A stretch of DNA of 16,134 nucleotides from Candidatus Muiribacterium halophilum. GTDB taxonomy: Bacteria > Muiribacteriota > Muiribacteriia > Muiribacteriales > Muiribacteriaceae. The notes beneath the pieces were generated by a model, which saw nothing but the letters and a program-made list of their open reading frames with translations, made no database searches and was not told the origin of the DNA. Location: the NCBI GenBank assembly GCA_023228995.1, contig JALOAD010000067.1, positions 1 through 16,134 on the forward strand, in the 5' to 3' direction. Below are positions 1 to 7,243 of this stretch, one piece after another (within the stretch, counting starts at the first letter, position 1; every line of letters starts with the position of its first letter). The translations under genes and the position numbers were made by a program.

Positions 1-953
1 TTTGGCATAAGTATATTAAAATTATTCTTATATCTAAACCATGCTGCTTTAGCTATCATTCCAGCATTATCAGTACAATATTTTTTTTGAGGAATTAACA
101 CTTCAATTCCTTGAATTTTTGAAAATTCTTCTCTTATTTGAGAATTTGCAGCAACACCACCAGCAAGTACAAGTTTTTTTATATTATATTGTTTTAAAAC
201 TTTATTAGTTTTTTTCTTCAATACTTCACATACTGCATTTTGAAAAGAAAAACAAATATCTTCTTTTAAAGCTGTAGGATTGTTTTTTATAAATACTTTA
301 ACAGCAGTTTTAAGTCCACTAAAAGAAAAATCATTATTAGGTTTATTTAATAAAGGTCTAGGAAAATTAAAATCTTTATTTCCATTTTTAGCTAATTTGT
401 CTACAACAGGTCCACCCGGATATGCAAGTTCAAGCATTTTAGCTACTTTATCAAATGCTTCTCCGCTTGAATCATCAAGCGTATCTCCAAGTATAATATA
501 ATTATGAAAATCATCAACTTTCACAAGCTGAGTATGTCCTCCTGAAATAACAAGGGCAATAAAAGGAAAATCTATACTTTGTTTTTCAATAAAATTAGAT
601 ACAATATGTCCTTCAATATGATGCACTGGTATAAGAGGAATATTAAGCGAGTATGCCTTTGTTTTTGCAACTGTAACTCCAATAAGAAGAGAACCTAAAA
701 GCCCAGGTGCATAAGTTGTTGCAATAATATCAATATCATTGTATTTTAATTTATTATTTTTTAAAATTGTATGTATTAGAGGATAAATATTTGTAAAATG
801 CTTTCTTGAAGCAAGTTCAGGAACAACACCACCAAATTTTTCATGTATCATCTGACTAATACTTAATGTATCTATAACTTCTCCATTATTCATATTAAGA
901 ATACTAACAGAAGTATCATCACATGATGTTTCTATTGCAAACAAATATTTCAT
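1..953 (-). CDS. tsaD: TsaD, tRNA t6A threonylcarbamoyltransferase (3' end cut by window)
   Basis: TsaD transfers the threonylcarbamoyl group from TC-AMP to A37 of ANN-decoding tRNAs, working in the cytoplasm with TsaB and TsaE. From the ATG at 953 the frame stays open to the window edge. It gives 317 residues, so perhaps 20 C-terminal residues are missing compared with the usual ~340. Visible family motifs are the N-terminal ETSCDDTS (residues 8-15), the metal-binding HIEGH (HxxxH, 112-116), SGGHTQL after it, the GEAFDKVAK stretch, FSFSGLKTAV and the late nucleotide-site segment TDNAGMIA. An AAAGG ribosome site precedes the ATG, and the stop of tsaB is only 5 bases upstream, so this is the last visible gene of the pdxJ-glmS-rpoN-tsaE-tsaB-tsaD series. 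The gene is intact as far as it is visible. Identity is secure. Confidence 0.97.
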   Translation of the reverse strand, partial: MKYLFAIETSCDDTSVSILNMNNGEVIDTLSISQMIHEKFGGVVPELASRKHFTNIYPLIHTILKNNKLKYNDIDIIATTYAPGLLGSLLIGVTVAKTKAYSLNIPLIPVHHIEGHIVSNFIEKQSIDFPFIALVISGGHTQLVKVDDFHNYIILGDTLDDSSGEAFDKVAKMLELAYPGGPVVDKLAKNGNKDFNFPRPLLNKPNNDFSFSGLKTAVKVFIKNNPTALKEDICFSFQNAVCEVLKKKTNKVLKQYNIKKLVLAGGVAANSQIREEFSKIQGIEVLIPQKKYCTDNAGMIAKAAWFRYKNNFNILMP

Positions 954-958
954 TTTAT

Positions 959-1336
959 TTACCTTTCAAAATAAGACAATCCATTATAAACAGCTACAAC
1001 TTCATCGTTATTCTGTTTACTGTCAACAATACTAGGAATTGTTTTATAATCTTCATTTTTTTTCAAATAAACTAGTTTTTTATTAAAAATCTTAGAAAAA
1101 CCCATTGCTGTCAATATACCAACTCTTGTTCCTGTAAAACTACCAGGACCAATATTTACTACAAAAACATCAATATTATGGAGTTTAAGTTTTAATTCAT
1201 TCAAACTTTCTTTTATTGTATCAATTAAATAAACAGAATGAAATCTGCTTTCTTTCTTTTTTTCTATAAAAACTTCATCTTTCCATAAAGCAATATGTAT
1301 AAGTGGTTCTGTCGTATCAATGTATAATATTTTCAC
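959..1336 (-). CDS. tsaB: TsaB, short form (N-terminal domain only)
   Basis: TsaB is the inactive ASKHA-fold partner that dimerises with TsaD for t6A synthesis. The protein starts MKILYIDTTEP and carries the diagnostic NIGPGSFTGTRVG motif near residues 61-73. It ends after 125 residues, while family members are usually about 200-235. The missing part is the second ASKHA lobe. Only 5 bases separate the stop from tsaD, so no frameshifted remnant can be hidden there. From memory of TsaB-TsaD structures, the TsaD contact lies mainly in the N-terminal lobe, so a half-length protein could still work (inference). The start is GTG, preceded by AGAGAGG at 1346-1352. It overlaps the 3' end of tsaE by 20 bases, suggesting translational coupling. 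Family assignment is firm from the motif and neighbours; sufficiency of the short form is open. Confidence 0.88.
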   Translation of the reverse strand: MKILYIDTTEPLIHIALWKDEVFIEKKKESRFHSVYLIDTIKESLNELKLKLHNIDVFVVNIGPGSFTGTRVGILTAMGFSKIFNKKLVYLKKNEDYKTIPSIVDSKQNNDEVVAVYNGLSYFER

Positions 1337-1745
1337 TAATTTTTACCTCTCTTTCTTCTTCATGAATACCTTCTGTAATTTCAATAAGAACATAAGGAAA
1401 ATTATTAAATAATTCTAAAAATCTATCAGGCCATTCTATAAGAAAAAATCCATCCTCATTAAGAAGGTCAACAATGCCTGTTTCAAAAACATCTTCAACA
1501 TTCTCAAGTCTATATAAATCAGCATGGAAAAAATACGGTTTTTCATCATTATAAGTATTCATAATAGTATATGTTGGAGAATTTATATATTGTTTTTTTT
1601 TAAAACCACCTATAATATGTGAAATATAAAAAGTTTTCCCTGAACCAAGATCGCCTTTAAATAAAAATATTTTATATTTTTTTGAATATTCTCTAAAAAA
1701 ATTTTCAAAAAACTCTTTTCCATCTTTTTTATTATTGATTTTCAT
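1317..1745 (-). CDS. tsaE: TsaE, P-loop ATPase of t6A synthesis
   Basis: TsaE is a small cytoplasmic ATPase that binds the TsaB-TsaD complex and allows repeated rounds of t6A formation. At 142 residues the length is normal. Motifs in order: Walker A GDLGSGKT at 31-38, SPTYT at 56-60 (switch-like segment), HADLYRL at 74-80 and the family signature EWPDR at 104-108. The ATG overlaps the rpoN stop in an ATGA arrangement (1742-1745), and the 3' end overlaps tsaB by 20 bases, so translation of the three genes is probably coupled. The C-terminal tail is rich in Glu and shows no further domain. The assignment is supported both by motifs and by the adjacent tsaB and tsaD. Confidence 0.95.
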   Translation of the reverse strand: MKINNKKDGKEFFENFFREYSKKYKIFLFKGDLGSGKTFYISHIIGGFKKKQYINSPTYTIMNTYNDEKPYFFHADLYRLENVEDVFETGIVDLLNEDGFFLIEWPDRFLELFNNFPYVLIEITEGIHEEEREVKISENIIH

Positions 1746-3157
1746 AAATAATCCTTTCTCTGTCTTGAAGAAAGTATGCCTAGTTTATCTCTATATTTTG
1801 CAACTGTTCTGCGTTTAATATCAATGTTATATTTTTTATTAAGAATAATCATTATATCCTCATCACTTAAAGGGTTTTTTTTGTCCTCTCCATCAATTAT
1901 CTCTTTTAAACGAATCATAGATTCATCACTTGAAACATCTCCAACAGATATATTTACAAAAAAATCTCCAACAGACATTGTACCAAAAGAAGTTCTAACA
2001 TATTTTCCATTAGCAATTCTTGATATAGTAGATACATTAACACCAAGTTCATCTGCAACATCTATTTGTTTGAGTGGATTTAAAGGACCACCTTGAAAAA
2101 ACCGCTTTTGTTCTCGATATATTATTTTAAGCAAATCTTCAAACAAATTATTTCTTGAATAATAATTATTAACAAGTTCACAAGCTTTTTCATATTGTTT
2201 TTTCATAAATTTTTTGGTTTCTTTGTCTTTATATTTTGAAATATTAATTTTATATTTTTCAAGATCTATTGTCCAAATTCTACGATACTTTGAATGAATA
2301 ACAATATTTCCATCATTATCAATACTAGCATCTGGTTTTATATATTCTGTATTATCTACTGCAAAACCAAAAGAAGGATATGGCGGAATTTTATCTCTAA
2401 GCTCATTAAGACTTAATTGAACTTCTTCAACACTATAACCTGTTTTTGTAGAAATATATTGAATTCTATTTCTTGAAATTTCTTCAAGATAATCATTTAC
2501 AATATTTTTTAAAAGTAAATTTTCAATATTTCTCATTTTAATTTGAGTAAGAAGATATTCTTTAATATTATGAGAACCAGTGCCAAAAGGTTCAATACTC
2601 ATCATAATATTTCTTACTTTTGTAACAACTTTGTACTTTTCTTCAATATTTTCCCCTCTTTTTATCATAAGAGAACAAGCTTTTTCTGTTTCATAAAGAA
2701 GAAATCCTTTACTATCAAGAAGTTCTACAAGAAAATAAGCTATATCTCTTTCTTCATCGTTTTCAAGTTTTAATATAAGCTCTGAATTTATATACTTTTT
2801 AAAACTGTCAGTAGCTTTTTCAGGAATATTTTCAAGAAAACTGTTTTTTTCACCTACAAAATCATAATTTTTAGTGTTTCTTTTTCTTATATCTTCCCAA
2901 TCATTTTGAGCATAAAGAAATTCTTTATCAACATCATAATTTTCTTCAATTATTTGTGTGTTTCCGTCTTCTTTTGGAATTTCCGCATTATTTGTCTCTG
3001 GTGAAGAAGCTTTAAGAAAATCATTTATCATAAGTTCGTTTTCAATCAAATTATCAAGCTCAATATTTGTCATAGGAATAAGTTCAAGCTTTTGAATAAG
3101 CTTTTGTGTCAACTTTTGTTCCTGTTTTAATTTAAGCTCAAGACTTTGATTAAACAT
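1742..3157 (-). CDS. rpoN: RNA polymerase sigma-54 factor
   Basis: Sigma-54 directs RNA polymerase to -24/-12 promoters and needs AAA+ activators. The 471 residues show the family layout. Region I is the Leu/Gln-rich start (residues 5-48, LELKLKQEQKLTQKL onward). A variable acidic linker follows (about 50-110). The core-binding region includes SIEPFGTGSHNIKEYLLTQI (about 187-206), a divergent version of the usual PxGVGAR(D/N)xxECLLxQL. A helix-turn-helix lies at about 362-393 (VADELGVNVSTISRI), and the RpoN box RRTVAKYRDK is at 449-458. The end of region I reads ELMINDFL where the usual text is ELxxNPLL, a small divergence. A GGTGGAG site lies before the ATG, inside the end of glmS, whose stop is 2 bases upstream. 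No sigma-54 activator gene and no convincing -24/-12 site is present in the window. Confidence 0.97.
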   Translation of the reverse strand: MFNQSLELKLKQEQKLTQKLIQKLELIPMTNIELDNLIENELMINDFLKASSPETNNAEIPKEDGNTQIIEENYDVDKEFLYAQNDWEDIRKRNTKNYDFVGEKNSFLENIPEKATDSFKKYINSELILKLENDEERDIAYFLVELLDSKGFLLYETEKACSLMIKRGENIEEKYKVVTKVRNIMMSIEPFGTGSHNIKEYLLTQIKMRNIENLLLKNIVNDYLEEISRNRIQYISTKTGYSVEEVQLSLNELRDKIPPYPSFGFAVDNTEYIKPDASIDNDGNIVIHSKYRRIWTIDLEKYKINISKYKDKETKKFMKKQYEKACELVNNYYSRNNLFEDLLKIIYREQKRFFQGGPLNPLKQIDVADELGVNVSTISRIANGKYVRTSFGTMSVGDFFVNISVGDVSSDESMIRLKEIIDGEDKKNPLSDEDIMIILNKKYNIDIKRRTVAKYRDKLGILSSRQRKDYL

Positions 3158-3159
3158 TT

Positions 3160-4980
3160 TTACTCCACCGTTACACTTTTTGCAAGATTTCTAGGTTTAT
3201 CAATATCACAACCTCTTTTTTTAGCAATAAAATAAGCAATAAGCTGAGTGGGTATAACTGTTAAAAGCGGAGAATAAAACTCATCTACATCAGGAATATA
3301 TATAACATCATCTGAATATTTTGCAATATTCTCATCTCCCTGAGTTGCAATACTTATTATTATTCCATCTCTAGCTCTAATTTCCTGAAGATTACTCAAA
3401 ACCTTTTTATAAAGACTGCTTTTATTTATTATAAAAACGCTTGGAACTTCATTTTCAATAAGTGCAATCGGTCCATGTTTCATTTCACCAGCTGGATATC
3501 CTTCTGCATGAATATACGATATTTCTTTAAGCTTTAAAGCTCCTTCCAAAGCAACCGGATAATTAATACCTCTACCTAAATATAAAAAATCAGTTGCTTT
3601 ATAATATTTTGATGCAATTTCTTTATAAATATCAAGATTATCAAGTACAGTTTCAATCATTGGAGATATTGTCTTTAATGTTTTTATTACAGAAGAAGTA
3701 TTTACAGCAATTCCCATTTTTTCAGATAAATATGCTGAAAGACAATACATAGTCATTAACTGTGATGTAAAAGCTTTTGTTGAAGCAACCCCGATTTCTG
3801 GACCAGCTACTGTATATATTACACCGTCAGCTTCTCTTGCCATTGTAGATCCAAATACATTTACAACAGCTATTGTATAAGCACCTCTTTTTTTTGCAAT
3901 CCTCATTGCTTCAAGCGTATCAGCAGTTTCTCCTGACTGAGAAACAAGAATTACAACAGAATTTTTATCTATTACAGGATCCCTATATCTAAACTCAGAA
4001 GCATAATCAACATCAACTGGTATTCTTAATGTTTTTTCAAACACAAATTTGCCTACAAGACAAGAATGATAAGAAGTTCCACAAGCTACCATATTTATTT
4101 TTCTAAGATTATCGGGGTGAATATTATCCAAATTAAGATCTTTTATATTAAATACATCTTTTTCGAGTTTAGAAAAAAGAGTTTCTCTTATAGCTTTTGG
4201 CTGTTCATAGATTTCTTTAAGCATAAAATGATCATATCCAGATTTTTCAGCCATTAAAGGATCCCAATTTATATTATTGTGTACTTTTTCAATCTTTTTG
4301 CCTTCAAAGTTAAAAAATTCCATACTATCTTTTTTTAGAAGAACAATTTCCATTTCATCAAGAAAATATATTTTTCTAGTATGAGCAAGAATTGCCGGTA
4401 CATCAGATGCAACAAATCTTTCATTTTCATTTTCACCCGCAATTAGCGGAGCACCGTGCCTTGCAGCTATAAGCATATCTGGATTTTCTTTGTCAATAAT
4501 AGCAAAAGCATAAGAACCATCAATTATATTAATAGTCTCTTTAACAGCTTCAAGAATATCTCCATTATATTTATCCTCAAAAAGATGAACTATAACTTCG
4601 GTATCTGTATCAGAATGAAATAAATGGCCTTTTTGAATAAGTTCTTCTTTTATTTCAGAATAATTTTCAATAATACCATTATGTACAAGTACAAAACGTT
4701 CTTTACTATCAAGATGAGGATGAGCATTTATAACTGAAGGTTTCCCGTGTGTTGCCCATCTTGTATGACCAATTCCTGTTGAACAGTATATATTAAAATC
4801 AATAAATTCTTTTTTTAGATTTTCAAGTTTACCAACTGCTTTTTTTAATATAATATTATTATTTTTATCAATAAGTGCAAGTCCAGCCGAATCATAACCT
4901 CGGTATTCAAGTTTTTCAAGACCTGAAAGAAGTATTTTAGTACAATCCCTGTTTCCAACATATCCTACTATTCCACACAT
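3160..4980 (-). CDS. glmS: Glutamine-fructose-6-phosphate aminotransferase (isomerizing)
   Basis: GlmS makes glucosamine-6-phosphate from fructose-6-phosphate and glutamine, the entry step to peptidoglycan and lipopolysaccharide amino sugars. The 606 residues match the family. The catalytic Cys2 follows the removable Met (CGIVGYVG). The glutaminase domain shows EYRGYDSAGLA (25-35), HTRWATHG (72-79), HNG (100-102) and SDTDTE (123-128). Two SIS sugar-isomerase domains follow, with CGTS at 300-303, SQSGETADT at 347-355 and STKAFTSQ at 400-407. The canonical C-terminus KPRNLAKSVTVE is present. It begins 2 bases after the pdxJ stop with a GGGAG ribosome site inside the end of pdxJ. That leaves no room for a glmS ribozyme in front of the gene, so any control must act at the operon promoter or elsewhere. 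Confidence 0.98.
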   Translation of the reverse strand: MCGIVGYVGNRDCTKILLSGLEKLEYRGYDSAGLALIDKNNNIILKKAVGKLENLKKEFIDFNIYCSTGIGHTRWATHGKPSVINAHPHLDSKERFVLVHNGIIENYSEIKEELIQKGHLFHSDTDTEVIVHLFEDKYNGDILEAVKETINIIDGSYAFAIIDKENPDMLIAARHGAPLIAGENENERFVASDVPAILAHTRKIYFLDEMEIVLLKKDSMEFFNFEGKKIEKVHNNINWDPLMAEKSGYDHFMLKEIYEQPKAIRETLFSKLEKDVFNIKDLNLDNIHPDNLRKINMVACGTSYHSCLVGKFVFEKTLRIPVDVDYASEFRYRDPVIDKNSVVILVSQSGETADTLEAMRIAKKRGAYTIAVVNVFGSTMAREADGVIYTVAGPEIGVASTKAFTSQLMTMYCLSAYLSEKMGIAVNTSSVIKTLKTISPMIETVLDNLDIYKEIASKYYKATDFLYLGRGINYPVALEGALKLKEISYIHAEGYPAGEMKHGPIALIENEVPSVFIINKSSLYKKVLSNLQEIRARDGIIISIATQGDENIAKYSDDVIYIPDVDEFYSPLLTVIPTQLIAYFIAKKRGCDIDKPRNLAKSVTVE

Positions 4981-4982
4981 TT

Positions 4983-5708
4983 TTAAATTCTCCCGGAATT
5001 AATAATATTTTTCATTTCTCTAACAGCTTCACCAAGTCCCGAAAAAACCGCTCTAGCAATAATAGCATGACCTATATTAAGTTCTTCTATACCATTTATT
5101 TTAACAATATCAGAAGTATTCTGATAATTTAACCCATGACCTGCATTAACTCTAATACCAATATCAATACAATTTTGAGTGAATTTTTCAAATGTTTTTA
5201 AAATATAGAATCTTTCCATTTCATTATAATAATTTCTAGCATATTTTCCAGTATGTATTTCTACAAAATCAGGTCTAATATCATTAAGTACATCAAGCAT
5301 TGAATTATCAGCTTCAATAAAAAGACTAACCAGAATTCCTTTTTCATGAAGTCTGCCGGTATATTCTTTTATTTTTTCAACATTAGATAGAATTTCAAGA
5401 CCACCCTCTGTAGTTATCTCTTCTCTTTTTTCAGGAACTAAAGTACACATTCTTGGTAAAGATTTTATAGCATGTTCCAATACATCCTCATTTAGAGCCA
5501 TTTCTAAATTAAGTGGTAATCTAAGAATATCTTTTAATAAATAAAGATCTTTATCTTTAATATGTCTTCTATCTTCTCTAAGATGCACAGTTATTCCATC
5601 TGCACCACTAAGCTCACATATGTGAGCTCCAGCTGTAAGTGATGGGTCAGCTTCACCTCTAGCGTTTCTTATCGTAGCTATATGATCTATGTTTACACCA
5701 AGTATCAT
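4983..5708 (-). CDS. pdxJ: Pyridoxine 5'-phosphate synthase
   Basis: PdxJ condenses 1-deoxyxylulose-5-phosphate with 3-amino-2-oxopropyl phosphate to form pyridoxine 5'-phosphate, the last ring-forming step of the DXP-dependent B6 route. The 241 residues form one TIM barrel with the expected signatures: GVNIDHIATIRNARG (4-18), VHLREDRRHI (41-50, catalytic His42), NLEMALN around Glu69, LVPEKREE (90-97), EIHTGKYA (150-157), VNAGHGLNY (His191) and NIGHAIIARAVFSGL near the end. GGAGG lies 4 bases before the ATG. It is the first gene of the minus-strand operon and diverges from the TPR-cold-shock gene across 98 bases that hold promoters for both directions. Its presence implies that the organism uses the DXP-dependent rather than the PdxS/PdxT B6 route, unless both exist. 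Confidence 0.98.
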   Translation of the reverse strand: MILGVNIDHIATIRNARGEADPSLTAGAHICELSGADGITVHLREDRRHIKDKDLYLLKDILRLPLNLEMALNEDVLEHAIKSLPRMCTLVPEKREEITTEGGLEILSNVEKIKEYTGRLHEKGILVSLFIEADNSMLDVLNDIRPDFVEIHTGKYARNYYNEMERFYILKTFEKFTQNCIDIGIRVNAGHGLNYQNTSDIVKINGIEELNIGHAIIARAVFSGLGEAVREMKNIINSGRI

Positions 5709-5712
5709 AATT

Positions 5713-5717
5713 CCTCC
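5713..5717 (-). promoter_or_regulatory. Shine-Dalgarno site of pdxJ
   Basis: GGAGG on the minus strand, 4 bases before the pdxJ ATG. It shows that SD-led initiation is normal in this genome, in contrast to the divergent plus-strand gene. Confidence 0.85.
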
Positions 5718-5735
5718 AATATATTCTTTTGATGA

Positions 5736-5765
5736 ATTTTACCATATTGAAAACATTAAAAGCAA
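5736..5765 (-). promoter_or_regulatory. Probable sigma-70-type promoter of the pdxJ-glmS-rpoN-tsaEBD operon
   Basis: On the minus strand, -35 TTGCTT (5760-5765) is followed after 18 bases by -10 TAAAAT (5736-5741), preceded by TGG, an extended -10 element. Transcription should start near 5729, leaving a leader of about 20 bases with the pdxJ ribosome site. The region is AT-rich, so chance matches are possible. Confidence 0.55.
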
Positions 5766-5770
5766 AATCT

Positions 5771-5799
5771 TTGATTTTGTTATATAAATATTCTATAAT
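5771..5799 (+). promoter_or_regulatory. Probable promoter of the TPR-cold-shock gene (leaderless)
   Basis: Plus-strand -35 TTGATT (5771-5776), 17-base spacer, and a perfect -10 TATAAT (5794-5799). Start of transcription is expected 6-8 bases after the -10, which falls on or next to the ATG at 5807. The mRNA would therefore have essentially no 5' leader. The promoter also lies within the upstream in-frame extension that begins at 5729, which argues against that longer start. Confidence 0.65.
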
Positions 5800-5806
5800 A
5801 CAAAAT

Positions 5807-7243
5807 ATGGCAAAAAAAAAAGATGTTAATAAATTATACGAAAAAGCTCTTGTTTATATTGAAAAAAACAATTTAAAAAAAGCATTAACTTTAATGAAAG
5901 AAGCTTATGATTTAGATAATAATTCTCTTGAAATAATCGAAACACTTGCAGTATTATATAATCTTACAGATAATATTGATGAAGCAGAAATTCTCTATAA
6001 AGAACTTATAAAAAAATATCCAGATTATATATATCCATATTTAAATTATATAAATGTATTATTAAATAAAGACAATACTGATGAAGCTTATGATTTATTT
6101 GAAAAAGCTGAAACACTTCTTCTTTCATTACTTGAAGAATCTCCTGAAAACCTTGATTTATATCTGATTGGTTCAAATATATATTATCAGCTTGAACTTA
6201 TTGATGAAGCTATAATGATTCTTTATGAAGGACTTACTTCATTTCCAAAAAGCAGCGATTTATATAGAGAACTTGCAATTATTTATTATGAAATCGGGGT
6301 TTTTGATGAAGCAATAAAATTATGTGAAGAAGGAATTAAATATTCAAAAGATGAACTTAATCTTTATCTTTATTTAGGACTTTCTCTTCAAAAAATGAAT
6401 TATCTTAACGATTCATTAAAATTTCTAAAAATCACGAGAGAACTTGATCCAGATCAAGAAGAACTTAACACTCTTATTAACAAGATTGAAGAAATAATTA
6501 CAGAGAAGGGTGATACTATTGAAGAGATAATAAAAAAATCCCGCACAAGAAAAAAATATAAAGGTAATGTAAAGTGGTTTGATGAAGAAAAAGGTATTGG
6601 TTCTGTAACGAGTCCTGACTTTAAAGAAGAACTTTTTTTACATTATACTGCAATACAAATGCAAGGATATCAGACAGTTAATGAAAACTCTCCTGTAGAA
6701 TTCACATCTAAAAAAACAGATAAAGGTATAATAATAACAAATTTATGGCTTCTTAATTCACCAAAAGCAGTAAGACATAAAGGTAGAGTTTTAGATTTTA
6801 ATATTAGAAATGGATTGGGAACAATAATATCTGATGATATAGGAGAAATTTATTTTCATTATTCTGGTATTATAAATAAAGTAATTAAAACTCTTTCAGC
6901 AAATGATACTGTTGAATTTTCAACTTTTACAATAGAAGGTTATGTACAAGCTTTTAATATAACTAAAATAGAAGACAAATCCAAAGTATCTGATAATAAT
7001 GTTACAAATACAAATAAAGTATTTACAGGTAAACTTAAATGGTATGATTCTAATACAGGTTATGGAATAATAGAAACAGATGATGAAATTGAAATAATTG
7101 TACAAAAAAGCAATCTTCCACCTGGATTTTCCAATATAAATACAGGTACTATATTATATTTTAATATTGATGAGGTAGAATCAATTGCAGGAGAAAAAAT
7201 TCCTCGTGCAATTAATGTAAGCCTCAGAAAAATTTTGGTATAG
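5807..7243 (+). CDS. TPR protein with three tandem cold-shock domains
   Basis: No named family is recognised for this 478-residue cytoplasmic protein. Residues about 8-230 hold roughly six tetratricopeptide repeats with the usual spacing of small and aromatic residues (for example DNIDEAEILYKELIKKYP). Three cold-shock/OB folds follow: residues 251-315 (GNVKWFDEEKGIGSV, ELFLHYTAI), 323-388 (GRVLDFNIRNGLGTI, EIYFHYSGI) and 405-476 (GKLKWYDSNTGYGII). Cold-shock domains bind single-stranded RNA or DNA and TPRs bind proteins, so a role as an RNA-binding adaptor is inferred. Several binding aromatics are replaced (see findings). I chose the ATG at 5807 (MAKKKDVNK) over 5729 because the upstream segment contains the promoter and does not resemble the TPR region. 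No ribosome site precedes it. It is the only plus-strand gene, divergent from pdxJ and overlapping the SLH gene tail to tail by 20 bases. Confidence 0.85.
   Translation: MAKKKDVNKLYEKALVYIEKNNLKKALTLMKEAYDLDNNSLEIIETLAVLYNLTDNIDEAEILYKELIKKYPDYIYPYLNYINVLLNKDNTDEAYDLFEKAETLLLSLLEESPENLDLYLIGSNIYYQLELIDEAIMILYEGLTSFPKSSDLYRELAIIYYEIGVFDEAIKLCEEGIKYSKDELNLYLYLGLSLQKMNYLNDSLKFLKITRELDPDQEELNTLINKIEEIITEKGDTIEEIIKKSRTRKKYKGNVKWFDEEKGIGSVTSPDFKEELFLHYTAIQMQGYQTVNENSPVEFTSKKTDKGIIITNLWLLNSPKAVRHKGRVLDFNIRNGLGTIISDDIGEIYFHYSGIINKVIKTLSANDTVEFSTFTIEGYVQAFNITKIEDKSKVSDNNVTNTNKVFTGKLKWYDSNTGYGIIETDDEIEIIVQKSNLPPGFSNINTGTILYFNIDEVESIAGEKIPRAINVSLRKILV

Noticed and set aside
280-501. Small plus-strand gene opposite tsaD
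   Set aside because: It is antisense to a fully conserved part of tsaD, has no ribosome site and encodes low-complexity Ser/Leu-rich sequence typical of a shadow frame.
954-958. Frameshifted remainder of tsaB
   Set aside because: Only 5 bases lie between tsaB and tsaD, so there is no room for a lost C-terminal half.
2570-2600. Sigma-54 (-24/-12) promoter: TTTGGCAC is present on the minus strand
   Set aside because: It lies inside the rpoN coding frame and the required TTGC at the proper spacing is absent.
4981-5735. glmS ribozyme/riboswitch
   Set aside because: glmS starts 2 bases after the pdxJ stop, so there is no leader, and the leader predicted for pdxJ is only about 20 bases.
5729-5806. 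Longer N-terminus for the TPR-cold-shock protein starting at 5729
   Set aside because: This segment carries the -35 and perfect -10 for the gene, has no ribosome site, and encodes a hydrophobic stretch unlike the TPR start MAKKKDVNK.
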